The notes: generated from the letters alone by a model not told the origin. A DNA stretch of 64,000 bases from Centrapalus pauciflorus (GCA_020465985.1 JAANYP010000261.1:83679-147678), one strand, 5' to 3'; positions 11,861-23,195 are shown, numbered from the stretch's first letter. Numbers and translations are program-made.

Positions 11861-12902
11861 CAGTTTTAATTGAGAAAATGGTTAAAAATTATTTCTAAGT
11901 CCGCATTCACTGATTTTCAAAAATTTCAATCCATGGACTTTTTCACTTTTTAAAAACTTGAGTCCTACTCGAAAATTGATTTCAAATAACATTTGTTTAC
12001 AGAACTTTGTCCAGAAACAAAAATATCATTCCAAAAAACTCAATTTTCAGTGTTAAGAACTCGAACATTTTGAATCTTGAAAAATTCAAAATTAATGTCT
12101 GTGTGCTTGGAAATGAGACTTGAAATTTGATATTCAACTTCATGACAGTAATCCGCAGGCAAACACACACTTAATTTCGTATGAAATCCAACAAATGACT
12201 AAAACCCATTTACACACACTTAAGTTAATATGAACACACACTTATAACTAGGTATTCGATTACTGAAACTAAAATGAAACATATAAACTGAAAAAAAATA
12301 CCGAAATGAAAATATGTGGACTTACAGATTTAATCACAAATGATGAAAAACTTATGTTGATTTATTTGCTTCGTGCCGAAGAAAGACGCCGTATGAGTGA
12401 GTCGATTGAAGAAGATGAATAGTAGTCAAGTTTTCGAAAAAGTAATTTTGAAATTTGAATTTCAACTTTATAGTTGAAATTTCAAATTCAACCATCAAAA
12501 ACCCGGACTACTCACACAAACTATGGGTTTTTATTTTAAGCTCATTTGTCTTAAAAATATCCATTAAAAAAAATTAAAATGACAACAACTAAAACTTAAA
12601 AAAAAAATTTAACAACAACTAAAAAAAATTTAACAACCACTAAAAAAAATTAATAACAACTAAAACAAAGTAAAAAAAAACTTTTAACTAAATATTTTTT
12701 TTTTTAACAAAAACTAAAATTTGCTCTTCCTTGATTTTTGCAGTTAGGCTCCCCCTCAGATGTATATATTTTTTTAAATGACTGCTCCCCCTACACAAAT
12801 CAGATAAAAATTTATCTGATATCTAAAAATCAGATAAAAATAGAAATCGAAATAAAAAATGTGAATTTAAAATTATAAATTGTAACTACTGAATTGTTAA
12901 AT
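11861..12902. other. A-rich spacer with two polypurine-tract-like blocks
   Basis: This non-coding stretch lies downstream of pol in element A. About 12560-12720 is a low-complexity run of AACAACTAAAAAAAATTTAAC-like units. At about 12748-12797 two minus-strand purine blocks occur (GAGGGGGAGCC and TAGGGGGAGCAG), resembling the multiplied polypurine tracts described after pol in Sireviruses. No gene is seen. Confidence 0.55.
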
Positions 12903-14480
12903 CTAGCGATTCAACATACCCAACTTGTATACCAAAAAATTAAAACATTTTTCATCTAAGACTTTGGTAAACAAGTCAGCTAACTGATATTCAGTAGGTA
13001 CAAAATATAATTCTATATTACCTTTTTCTACATGATCTTTAACAAAATGATACCGGATGTCGATGTGATTGGTTTAGAATGTTGCACCGGATTGGAAGCT
13101 ATGGCGATTGCACTTTGAGAATCACAATAAATTGGAATCTTTTGTGGTGTAAACCCGTAATCTCTGAGTTGTCTCTTCATCCACAACACTTGAGAACAGC
13201 ACGATGATACGCCAACGTATCCAGCTTCGGGTGTAGACAGTGAAACACAATGTTTTCTTTTCTGGATGACCAACAGACGGGTTTGTCGCCTAGGAATTGA
13301 ACTGCTCCTGATGTGCTTTTCTGTCCATTTTATCACCTACGTGATCAGCATCAGAAAAAGGCAATTAAAGTGAATGATGATTCACGGGGATACCACAAAC
13401 CAAGATTTGGTGTTCCCTTTAGATATCTTAAGATTCTTTTGGCAGCAGCCAAATGTGATTCTTTCGGATGAGCCTGATATCGAGCACAAACACATGTAGC
13501 AAACATAATATCAGGTTTACTTGCAGTTAAATACATTAATGACCCAATAATACCTCGATAATGAGTTACATCTACAGGTTTCCCTTAAATGTCCTCATCG
13601 AGTTTGGATTGGGAATCTGGAGCCATGAGAGTTTTCATAGGAGTACTACTTACCATGTTAAATTTCTTTAACATGTCCTGAATATATTTAGATTGATTGA
13701 TGAAAATTCCATCAGTCAGTTGTTTCACTTGTAAACCTAAGAAAAAATTGATTTCTCCCATCATGCTCATTTCAAATTTCTGGGACATTAAGAAAGCAAA
13801 TTTCTTGCAAAATTCTGGATTAGTAGACCAAAATATTATATCATCTACATATATTTCAATAACTATAATATCTGGACCCTGACGTTTTATAAACAGGGTT
13901 GTATCCACTGCACCTTTGTTAAATCCACATTTCAACAAATATGTTGAAAGTGCATCATACCAAGCACGAGGTGCTTGTTTAAGGCCATACAAGGATTTAT
14001 CCAAAATATATGCATGATCAGGCTTCGAAAGATCAGTAAACCCTTCGGGCTGATATGTATATACTTCGTCTGTCAGTTCCCCATTTAAAAATGCAGTTTT
14101 TACACCCATTTGATAAACAGTAAAGTTTTTATGAGCTGCAAAAGCCAAAAACATCCTAATAGCACTTATTATTGCAACTGGAGCGAATGTTTAATCGTAA
14201 TCAATCCCTTCTTGCTGACTGTATCCTTTTGCGATGAGGCGAGCCTTGTTACGAATGATGACACCGTGTTCATCCTTCTTATTCTTGAAAATCCAATTCG
14301 TGCCAATGATTGATTTGTCTTTCGGTCGCTCCACCAATCTCCAGACCTTCAACCTTTCAAACTAATTCAGCTCTTCTTGAATAGCCACAATCCAATCAGC
14401 ATCCAGGAGAGCTTCCGTTACATTCTTTAGCTCAATTTTACTGAGAAATTTTGAAAATAAGCACTCGTTCGTGGTTGCTC
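12903..14480 (-). pseudogene. pol: Copia reverse transcriptase and RNase H of element A
   Basis: The RT block runs 14154-13585 with the upstream palm entry readable to about 14400. It carries LYGLKQAPRAWY and the catalytic IYVDDIIFWS. RNase H follows in two frames (13536-13351 and 13336-13028) and continues after a frameshift near 13072 to a TAG at 12903-12905. The end keeps the copia signature around HIDIRYHFVKDH and LADLFTK. Breaks include a stop at 13585, a change of frame near 13340, and a likely 1-base loss in an A run at about 13072. The order RT-RNase H after integrase marks copia rather than gypsy. The close match to the element B block shows a shared lineage. Confidence 0.88.
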
Positions 14481-14594
14481 TTCTGGTTTTGACTGACGCT
14501 GAAGGATCACCTATGATGTTTTCAGTTGGGTGATTCCTTGTCCATTTAAAGGTATGTGGAAAAGGTTGAAGTTGGTCTTGATTGGGATTTAAGT

Positions 14595-16270
14595 CTAGAT
14601 AGGGAATCGGGGGTTAGCTTCTGAGGTTGATGGTATATCAACTGAGATAGGGGAATCTGAATTATCAGAAGGTAAGGGGGTTTCAAAAGATACTGGAGGT
14701 TGAATGGGTGGTACACTGTCAACAGGTAAGTGTACGTCTATCGTTGAAGCGTGTCCAATTTCTTCTGAAATAGGTTGGGTAGAATAATCTGAGACTACGA
14801 CTGGATCTTCAGTAATCCTGTCAGGCACCAAATTTGAAACATTAGGTTTGGACGGTTCAAAGTAGTCTTCATAAAAATTCTCGAACAGTTTATTTAAATC
14901 AGATATTTCTGCACTCTGTTCAGGAGACCTCATCGAAGTTGGCTTGTTAAGATCGGATCTTGAACTGGTATGTTCAGAAGCCATTACAGCGCCTTCATCG
15001 AATTTGACATTGACGCTTTCATTGACTGTCTTTGTCCGCTTATTGTAGACTAGGAAGGCTACAGACTCCTTCAAATAACCAATGAAGATGCCTTCATCAC
15101 CTTTCTGACTAAATTTTCCCAGATTGTCTTTGTTGTTTAATATGAAACACCTGCAACCAAAGACATGGAAAAATTTGACCATAGGTACTCGCTTGTTTAT
15201 TAATTCATACGGAGTCTTTCCGAATCTCTTGTTGATTATGGGTCTGTTCTGCGTAAAACAAGTCGTTGCTACAGCTTCAGCCCAAAGGAATAACGGAAGG
15301 TTTAAATATGCCAGCATCATTCTTGCAGATTCCACTAGGGTGCGATTTCTTCATTCAACTACACCATTTTGCTGTGGAGTGCGAGCTGCTGAGAATTGAT
15401 GAGTTATTCCCATAGAATTTAGAAACAACTCGGGAGATTTGTTCTTAAATTCTGTCCCATTATCTGATCTAATGGCTTAAACTGAAAGCTGCAACTTAAC
15501 TTGAATTCTGCGAATGAAGTCAATTATTATTTTGGTAGCATCAGATTTGGAACGCAGGAAAAATACCCATGTGTATCTGGAGTAATCATCGACTATTACC
15601 AGCACATATCTCTTCTTTTTTATCCCTCTGTCCTTTCAGTGGTCCACACAAGTCCGAATGAAGCAGTTCCAATGCTCTCGTTGATGAGTGTTCAGTTTTG
15701 GACATGTGAGATGCTCTAACCATCTTTCCTTTTTCACAGGCTGCGCACAACTACTCTTTTTGAAACCTGAGAGTTGGTATCCCTTTGACTAACCCACCTT
15801 TTGCGAGGTTGGTTAACTCTTTGAAATTCAGGTGAGAAAGGCGACGATGCCATAGCCAAGAGACTTTAGATATTGCTTTTGACAATAAGCAAACATCTTT
15901 CTTCAGATTGATTGAGGCTAGGTCTATTGAGTACAAATTTGTTTTCCTATTTCCTTCAAGGATTTCTTTTCTTTCTCCAGATCTTATGCTGCACTGATTT
16001 GCTTTAAAATTGACCTCTAATCCTTTGTCAAAGAGTTGTCCAATGCTGAACAGATTATGACCGAGACCGTCAACGTAGAAGACGTTTTGTATTGTTATCT
16101 TTTCGTACTCAAGACTCCTATATCCTTTGATAGGACAGAATTGATCATTCCCGAAACGGACCATCCCGCAAAACTTATCAACAAAGTTAGTGAGAGTTTC
16201 TTTCTGTCAGGTCATGTGCTTGAGCAGCCGGAGTCAAGGTACCACACATGATTACCTATAAGACGAAATA
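14595..16270 (-). pseudogene. pol: Copia protease end and integrase of element A
   Basis: Integrase would insert the cDNA into the chromosome. On the minus strand a protease active-site block (WYLDSGCS) sits near 16255-16215 and runs straight into a 1-base loss that shifts the frame, with a further stop just after. The GAG-pre-integrase zinc block (WLWHRRLSHLNF then CAACEKGK) is at about 15860-15720, interrupted by a TAG. The DDE core follows (LHSDLCGP, IRSDNGTEF, QQNGVVE) to about 15345, interrupted by a TAA near 15478 and a TGA near 15355. The C-terminal extension reads open from 15335 to 14595. Catalytic positions are still recognisable, but the gene cannot be translated as one protein. 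Confidence 0.87.
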
Positions 16271-17091
16271 AAACGTGAGGTACCCACTTATAGTTGGGTA
16301 CTTTTGATTTCGGTAAATCATGTGGTTTGATATTTATCTTTTCATCAGATACTTCTTTTAATTTAGGGACCCACTTTTTAACAGTACGTTTCGGTATCCA
16401 TTTTTGTACAGTTCGATGTGGAACTGATTTTGAAATTTCTGTTTTGGAACCTTTTCCTGTTTACAAGAGGGATCATTTTTCTTTGGTAGTCAAACGAACT
16501 TATCAGATTTAGCATGCATTGGATTACAAGAAGCAGAATTTAAAGCAATTAAGGCAGTTCGAGAGTATTTATTACATCGTTTATCAGTAAAATTATTGCA
16601 GGAAGATTTTTCAAATTGTCTAATCCTATTGGTAACAATAGTTTCTATTACTCTCCAGTCTTGTCTTATACTCATGTTTTTCATTTCTCGCTGCTTCTTT
16701 CTCCATTCTTTCTTCCGAGAACCTTTCAAAATATTATCTGACATACAAGAAACACGAGAATTAGTCATTTTAGAAATATGTTTATCCTGTAAAATTCTCT
16801 TACCTTTGGATGTTTGGACCTTTTGTGCAATAGTGTCCTTTGAGGAAGATGATTAAGTTGTAAATTTGGTAAATATTCTGATGAATCCTTTGAATCTGTG
16901 GATATTCTTATTAGTATTCTAACTGGTTCTTTAGGTTCATTAAGTTGTTTGTCATGTAATGGTTTTACAAACTCATCTATTTGACAAACATTTCTGCCAA
17001 TGAGTTAAAGTCCAAGTTCATATACAGATCAAAATCTTTTTCAGAATTAATAGAATCAAGTTTAAATGAAGATGTTTGATCTGATTGTGAC
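16271..17091 (-). pseudogene. gag: Gag remnant of element A
   Basis: A plausible start ATG lies at about 17091 (MSQSDQTSSFK), but the frame stops after about 38 codons. Further down, 16768-16490 is open and basic (GSRKKEWRKKQREMKN). The region then reads, without a stop, through YKWVPHV into the protease. There is no capsid-type core and no CCHC zinc knuckle in this 0.8 kb, whereas the gag of element B is about 916 codons with two knuckles. An internal deletion of the capsid is the simplest reading, making element A non-autonomous even before the point lesions. Confidence 0.6.
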
Positions 17092-17159
17092 ATGTTGATT
17101 GAATTACAGGAATCTTCCAAGATCATTAAAATGAGATTTTGATTGAATTTGAAAAGTTG

Positions 17160-17790
17160 ATCAAACTTGAATGAAATTTTATCAAACTTTAATGATTATG
17201 CACTGAAACTCGATCAATGGGTGTGAACAACTTGAATATTGAATGGATCAACTCGAACAATGAATGTACTTAACTAGAATCTATAAAAATTAGTCAATTA
17301 GTATACTAAAGCAACTCGAATTGACCTTCTCTAAAACTCGAATCAAGTGTGAGTCAACTCGAGTCAAATGATAGTCAACTCGTTTCAAATGCCAGTCAAC
17401 TCGAATCAAAATGTCAATAAACTCGAATCAAATGCCAATAAACTCGAATCAAATGCCAATAAACTCGAATGAACGTGGGAGTAAACAAGAATGAACGTGT
17501 GAGTAAACTCGAATGATTTTGACTAATGATTAAGACATATCGAATTAAAGTTGATATCCAGATATTTGTTTTGTAAAACTCGATTGAGTTTTCAAGCCAA
17601 CTCGAATAGGCCTTCAAGTCAACTCGAATAAAACTTCAAGTCAATTCGAATAGAACTTCAAGTTAACTCGAATGAACTTTTTAACTCGATTGATTCTGTG
17701 ATCAACTCGATTGAATCCAATGATCAACTCGACTATAACTTCGTTCAACTCGATTCAAAAGTGTTGTCAACTCGATTGTAACAAGAACAA
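17160..17790. repeat. AACTCGAAT array in the 5' leader of element A
   Basis: About 22 copies, by eye, of AACTCGA(A/T)T sit in register with 21-22 base units, for example around 17356-17520 and 17580-17770. Units share trailing words such as CAAATGCCAAT and CTTCAAGTC. The array lies between the gag start and the 5' LTR on the minus-strand element. Bases 17791-18205 are the rest of the leader, with no gene seen. Confidence 0.85.
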
Positions 17791-18205
17791 TGTGATATTC
17801 GAGTTTTTTGTGTTTTTCAGAAATTTAAAATCTAGAATACAATCAATTTTGTAAAAATGCTTCAATTGGTTCCTCCTTGATATCGAAGGTAAGGTTTTTG
17901 ATCTCAAACACTTCATCTGAAGTCACTTGGACCAAAAACAGATTAAACCCCTTTATTTTTCCAGAGAATAATGAAGAACACATGGGTTTTCAAATTTTCT
18001 GAAAAATCACTGAATTATTTTAAGTGATTGGAATTACAGTTTAAGCTTGTGATCAATCTGATCGATTTTCAAATGCCTTCCTTCGATCCAAGATACAACA
18101 ACAAAGATCAACAGAATCAAAAACCCTATTCGAATTTTCAATTTTTGAAAAAAGCGATAGAACAGTAACTGATTTTCAATATTTCAATCAACAAATCATT
18201 CCTAA

Positions 18206-18217
18206 GCTCTGATACCA
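18206..18217 (-). other. Primer-binding site (tRNA-iMet) of element A
   Basis: GCTCTGATACCA on the plus strand, one base away from the 5' LTR edge at 18219. It is complementary to the 3' end of plant initiator-Met tRNA. Confidence 0.93.
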
Positions 18218-18218
18218 T

Positions 18219-18491
18219 TGTAACTCCTATATAATGAATCAACAATCAATCTCAAAAATTAAGATCACAATATAACAACTAACCGAATGATTGAATATCC
18301 AAAATGTTGATTACAGAGATGAGAATGACACTGTAGCCCTAGATTCTTCTTACTGATTTCCGTGCAATGAATATGTCAGATCTGTCAATTACAAAATTCA
18401 AACTTCTATTTATATGAAATTACAACTTTGACCTATTTACACTTTATACCCTAGACTAAATTTATTTCATCAATTAAAATAAGATCTAACA
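18219..18491 (-). repeat. 5' LTR of element A
   Basis: 273 bases, paired with 6995-7268. Direct flanking copies of AAATC mark the insertion. Confidence 0.94.
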
Positions 18492-18573
18492 AAATCCATG
18501 TTGTCAATTTTGATTTAATATTCTAAATTTCGAGTTGTATTAAGTGAATTTTGAGTTTCATTACTTGAATTTT

Positions 18574-18762
18574 GAGTATTGCAAGCTAAATCTCGAGTAT
18601 TGCAAGCTGAATCTCGAGTATTGAAGGCTGAATCATGAGTATTGAAGGATGAAATTCGGGTATTGAAGGCTGAATCTCAAATATTGAAGGTTGAATTTTG
18701 AGTATTGAAGGCTGAATCTCAAGTATTAAAGGCTGAATTTCCGGTATTGTAGGCTAATTTTT
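18574..18762 (+). repeat. 21-bp tandem repeat, nine units
   Basis: Nine consecutive 21-base units of the type GAGTATTGAAGGCTGAATCT(C), without gaps. Units differ at a few positions. In one frame every unit reads V-L-K-A-E-S-R/Q, a perfect heptad, but two units carry TGA and the run ends in TAG. It lies in the G leader, about 390 bases before the gag start. Confidence 0.92.
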
Positions 18763-19148
18763 GAATCATAAAGCTTGAATTTCGTAGTTCAAAGCATATA
18801 TTTTCATTTGTGACCTTCACTACTTCAAGTGACCCATAACTTTTGACCGGAACATCGTTACCGGTTAGAGCATTTTTCGAGGCCTAATTCGACTCCAGAA
18901 GAAAGTTACAGAATTTTTCTGAAAAGAACCTGAAAAATCAACGTCTAAAGTCACCCGATTTTCACCAAGTCATCAACCCCAGATACATATTTTAGAGCTT
19001 CAACTTTAGATTTCTATCCTCGAACAACCTTCAAGTCATTTAATCATGGTCTAATCACAAACTTTGGATCCTTTACTCATCATATAACGACTTGCTGATA
19101 TATTCTGAGCTTATTTGATTCACATTCAATTTTCCCAAATCTAATCAG

Positions 19149-20761
19149 ATGGAATCTAACACTCATTTTTGTGAAATAGATATTGAAGAGATGAAGCTGG
19201 AATTACTCAAACTTAAATAGGCTTTAAAAAGAAGTTTAAAAAACAGTTATCATCAAAGAAGCACTAATCTGAAGAACAAAACACAAAGAATATTTCTCAG
19301 TGCTTTATGGCTAATACTGAAGAGCCTGTTGATGTAACAGTCAACTAAAGGAGTTTCAAGTAAAATATATCAATGTGACAAAGCTGGTTGAATAAGCAGA
19401 TGTTAAGCTATAGAAAGAGAAAGATAATGTAGTTTTTCTAGAACTTGAACTGACAAATGAACATGATTAGGTTTTGAATCTCACAGCTGAGAACTCTAAG
19501 CTGACTGAGAAGCTTAAACTGCATGAAAATCAAATGACTGATCATGATTCCATATCAAAGTTAACATTTGAGAAGTCTGAACTGATTGCGAAACTTACTG
19601 AATCCGAACAGATTCGTAAGAACAATTATGAAATTCTTGTTCAACTAAATACAGATAAGGCATTTGCTTTAAATGATGTCACAAGACATAAAGATGAAGT
19701 TTTGAATTTTGAAGAAAAACAAAAAGTTATGAATTCTGAGAATCATGTTCTTAAATTGAGAATATCTGAATTATCAAACGAACTTGAAGATTCTAAACAA
19801 GAAAATTTTTAGAATGCAACTCAACTAAAATATCTTTGGCTGAACGATCTGGTTTGTACAAGAAAGTTCTTGAATAGACACTTTCAAAGACAAATCATCC
19901 CGATCAAAGTTATCTTTCCAACAAATTTGAAGAATTTTTTGCTCTTGAAAAAGAGTTTTCATTAACTAAAGAATATTTTAGAAGGAAAGAAATGAGTTCT
20001 TACTTAAAGAAGAAGATTTCAAAGCGAAATATAGGTTGTTTGAAGATGAGAGAAAGATGTTCTTAATCAATGAACAATCTTTTTAAACTGATTACCAATC
20101 GTTTGATGATGACAAAAATTCATATTTTGTCATTATTAAAGGATTAGAAGTTCAAATCTTTCAACTTACTAAACAGTTTAATGTTTTCTCTTATTCAAAT
20201 GATTCAATGGTTAAGGATTCTAAAGTTTTTTTAGAACATAAAGTTGATCATTCTGATTTCTCTTCTGAAACTGTAAAGAATTTAGTTAAACATGATGAAT
20301 TTGATTTGTCTTCAGATCTTAAACTTAAATATCTTTTGAAGATAACCAAATGCAAAGATAAAGTAATTAAAAAACTTCCGGCAAAGATTCACCCTGGTGA
20401 ATCTTCAAAATCTAAGTTTTCAAAAGTTTCTAAAAATACTGGTTATTTTTCTCAAAAGAAATCATTCAAGAAAAATAGTAAGTATTATCGATAATAGGTT
20501 AACACCGGACAAATTTTTAAAAAGAAGAGTTTGCATAATTCTGTTCGTTTAGATCCTAGTTTCTTTCATAAATCAGTTATTCTCTTTTATCATACTAAAA
20601 GAAATTTTCTTTCTGAGTTTGAGAAAGAAGAAAAGAAATATGTTTTGCAATGGGTACCTACACCCGTAATGAAATGGGTACCTAAACTTGGGATGAAATG
20701 GGTACCCAGGAGGGCTAACAAGCCTGGATCCAAAGCTGTTTGGATACCAAACACATCTTAA
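19149..20761 (+). pseudogene. gag: Gag-like coiled-coil region of element G
   Basis: A plausible start (MESNTHFCEIDIEEMK) at 19149 meets a TAG after 23 codons. Open pieces follow at 19474-19812 (112 codons, strong heptad coiled coil), 20207-20494 (95 codons, ending Lys/Ser-rich) and 20531-20761 (76 codons). The last contains repeated WVP words (QWVPTPVMKWVPKLGMKWVP), which are typical of the C-terminal gag region just before protease in Sirevirus-like copia elements; element A has YKWVP at the same place. No capsid core or CCHC knuckle was seen, so the N-terminal two thirds may be deleted. The four pieces are separated by stops and frameshifts. Confidence 0.55.
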
Positions 20762-20779
20762 TATTGAAGGATATGGTTT

Positions 20780-20990
20780 CTGTACACATTAGTGTAGAAC
20801 TTGGTCTTAACTCGAATGGTTTCTAGTTAATTCAGACTAGGACCCAATTTTCATTGATATGGCTTCTACTCATGACAAAGCGGAACCCGTACTTCATGCA
20901 AATGGTTTCCAGATCTTTTTAGATTGGAACCCGAGCTTCTGCACCAAAGGTTTCTAACCATGTCAGATTGGAACCCGATTCTGAAAGATG
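20780..20990 (+). repeat. GGTTTC ... GGAACCCG repeats, four units
   Basis: Four imperfect units of roughly 45-60 bases each start ATGGTTTCTA or a variant and end AGATTGGAACCCG or a variant. GGTTTC and GGAACC at the unit ends are near-inverted, so each could fold. They lie between the gag end and the acceptor-like site of element G. Confidence 0.7.
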
Positions 20991-21102
20991 AATCTTTCTG
21001 AAATTCCTACATTGAATTCAACTTTGAGGATATACTGGCAAAAAGAGAGTTTTCTTTTCATATTTTACAATTTTTTGTTCATGATTTGTTTTATTTATGT
21101 TG

Positions 21103-21149
21103 ACTAACTTTGTGTGCTTATTTCCAGTGTGAGTTTCAGACGCACTCTA
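21103..21149 (+). promoter_or_regulatory. Splice-acceptor-like site downstream of G gag
   Basis: TTGACTAAC (branch-point-like) is followed by a T-rich tract and TTTCCAG at about 21129. The arrangement matches those preceding the protease in elements B and C. In G no protease follows, because the sequence enters gypsy 2 at 21174 and no pol resumes at 29940. Confidence 0.5.
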
Positions 21150-21491
21150 AAGATGATATCTTTTTGACCAAAATGTGACACCCTTGCCACAACAACCACC
21201 ATTTACAAAACACACAGGATTATTCATCAAACACAATAACATAATAATCTGATAACCTAGTTTAAGTGTGGAAGCATAAAAATAAATAAATAAGATAAAG
21301 CAACAGTGTCAAACACCCTACGGTGCTACAAGGTACCAAATCTAAGTCTACATACTCAAAAGTTTAATACAATCATCCCAAACATATCATAGCATTAGTC
21401 CCACAACATAATTACCGATTGAGTAGTAGAATTCTTCCAAGAACTTCTCACACGACCTAGCTAGAAGGTCCAGCTGCAGATTTTCCCTTTC

Positions 21492-22728
21492 CTGTATAAA
21501 TAAAACAACTGAGACGTAAGCGAATGCTTAGTGAATACACAGATTACGCATTTTATAAATCTTTATGAAGCCCCAAGGGTAACACCGATGACAAACATCG
21601 TATACCCTCTTCGCACACCAAGTACAGAACCAGAGCCGCAGCCCCTTCGAGCCCAAAGCTCGACATAAAACATACCATCTGAGACAAACGTACGATCGGG
21701 GATGACATACTGCCTACCAGAACCTCGGAGGGATCAGCTCCAGGTCATATAGCGCAGTAACATTAGAGTATTTGATGCGACCCACCGGTCCATCACTAGA
21801 TGCACAACAATCGAACGGACATGCAACAAGTATGAATGTGCATCTAAATCTACGCAAGTTAGTAGAATTCCAAACAATAAATGAAGCAACAGGTCTCAGC
21901 AGGCAAAGCTAACATAAAACAGATATAAACATGCGAAATCTAATGTACTCACAGTGGATGCGTTAGTTAATTTCAAACAATATTATTTCTCCTCGGGCTT
22001 TCAACCGGATTCACAAAGTACCCCGCTGTGGGTTAAACAACACCACAAGGGACCTGTAAGTCAGTTTTAACAACATATTGTGTCAGTCATCGTTTTGATT
22101 TCGATAAAACCTTAAATTTATAAGTTTTGCAATATTCGACCCCCATTTCGGATCCAAGGTAAATTCAAATCCAACTTCGGGCCATATCCGAATCCAACAC
22201 TTGGAATTTATTTTACGTGTTGACTATGTGTTTCATAGTAAATATTCGAGTTTAGAGAGTGGGTTTCAATTTTTTAGGCATCAAATTCGAATCCTATGCA
22301 TTAAATTCGAGCTTGTGGACAATTATATGCATCAAGTTCGAACATGTGAGGCTAAATTCGAATTCATCTTCGAATTTAAGGGTTAGATTCGAACCCCATT
22401 CAAATTTAGGGGTTAAATTTGAAACCCATGGTGTTAAATTCGAATACATACTCGAATTTAGTACAAAAATCGAGTTTGTTCTTTGCATTTCGACTTTGTT
22501 CTTGGCATTCTCGAATTTGTTCATATCTACAGCTTAAATCATTCATTTCTAAGCCTAAAATCACGGATATATCAAGTATTAAGCCTAGTTTCGATTCTAT
22601 TACACATACTCTATCACATTCTAGCTAAAATTCAAGCAAAACTAGCTTTATTCATGCAAGAAATGATAAACTCGAAATTTCTATCTTCAAAACCGAAAAT
22701 ATAAGAGCCTAAAAGGGTCGATTCTTAC
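21492..22728 (-). promoter_or_regulatory. Candidate intron inside the gypsy LTR
   Basis: The minus-strand donor GAG/GTAAGA (22729/22728) and acceptor TATTTATACAG/GAAAGG (21492/21491) would define a 1.24 kb intron in the transcribed LTR leader. Both sites recur in the right LTR (28273-29489), and the donor also in the truncated LTR and element 1. The short-motif array lies inside it. This is inferred from consensus sites only. Confidence 0.45.
22235..22535. repeat. AAATTCGAAT motif array in gypsy 2 LTR
   Basis: About 15 words of the type (AAA)TTCGA(A/G)TTT, on both strands because the core is palindromic. The right-LTR copy is at about 29020-29295. Short frames opened by the array on either strand are not genes. 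Confidence 0.8.
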
Positions 22729-22789
22729 CTCAATTCGTACGAAACCACAAATGCAACCGTAGATTGTTGTAGTACTCCTCGAGATCTTT

Positions 22790-22930
22790 CCGATGACGTA
22801 TAGAACTCGAAAATCGGCCGGTCGGTTTGAGAGATTATCTAGAGAGAATGTAGAGAGAGTTTCTAGAGAGAGAGTGGTGGTGAAAAATGAAAGGCTTGGC
22901 CTTTTTATTCCCATTTCCCTCATTTTGCAC
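22790..22930 (-). promoter_or_regulatory. LTR promoter and CT-rich leader start
   Basis: On the minus strand GGGAATAAAAAGG (TATA-like, complement near 22895-22910) is followed by CTCTCTCTAGAAACTCTCTC-type repeats (22835-22880). The copy in the right LTR, at about 29570-29700, has an additional CT repeat. Confidence 0.5.
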
Positions 22931-23195
22931 ATTTCACCCCTCAACTTAACCGGTTCCATAAAATACTGATTTACTCTTAGTTTTATCATCACTAACTTTT
23001 ATAATTCATAATCCTCCATGTTGATAATTATAAATTCTCAAGTTTCATAGATTCTTAAAATAGCAACCAACTTTGATAAAAATACAATTCGACTTAAATC
23101 ACAAATTTTAAACTAATAAACCTCAAATACAGAAATTTTAACATCAGGATGTTACAGCATGGGCTCCACCACGCTCAAACTTCGTCCTCGAAGTT

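Larger units (their letters stand above)
6995..18491 (-). mobile_element. Ty1/copia element A (Sirevirus-like), with LTR pair and TSD
   Basis: This is a complete but decayed copia element of about 11.5 kb on the minus strand. Paired LTRs of 273-274 bases (6995-7268 and 18219-18491) begin TGTAA and end CTAACA on the plus strand. The 5-base target duplication AAATC is present at 6990-6994 and 18492-18496. Domain order on the minus strand is short gag remnant, protease, integrase, RT, RNase H, which is copia order. A 5.6 kb stretch after RNase H holds a broken accessory ORF. All coding parts carry stops and frameshifts. It is inserted in element G. Confidence 0.92.
18492..21173 (+). mobile_element. 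Copia-like element G, leader and gag section
   Basis: This is an older plus-strand element into which A, gypsy 2 and B inserted. This section holds a 21-base tandem array, a broken gag rich in coiled coil, a repeat block of GGTTTC words, and a splice-acceptor-like site. It continues at 29935-30749 and 49272-50642, as shown by the target duplications of the inserted elements. No 5' LTR or primer-binding site was found, and no pol domain is visible in any of its pieces. Confidence 0.6.
21174..23156 (-). repeat. 3' LTR of gypsy element 2
   Basis: 1,983 bases, TGTGACACCC to GATGTTACA in plus-strand view. It carries a 21-base duplication near 22280-22310 that the other LTR lacks. On the minus strand it shows a CT-rich start region (about 22795-22880), a strong splice donor GAG/GTAAGAAT at 22729/22728, the TTCGAAT array, then an acceptor TTTATACAG/G at 21492/21491. 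The bases between the LTR and the pol stop (23157-23195) include a weak purine tract, GTGGTGGAG, on the minus strand. Confidence 0.95.

Noticed and set aside
18574..18762. CRISPR-like array
   Set aside because: Units are contiguous 21-base tandem repeats without spacers, in a plant retroelement.
22201..22704. Short frames on both strands across the gypsy 2 LTR (also 29055-29465)
   Set aside because: They are opened by the TTCGAAT array, which is stop-poor, and have no homology.
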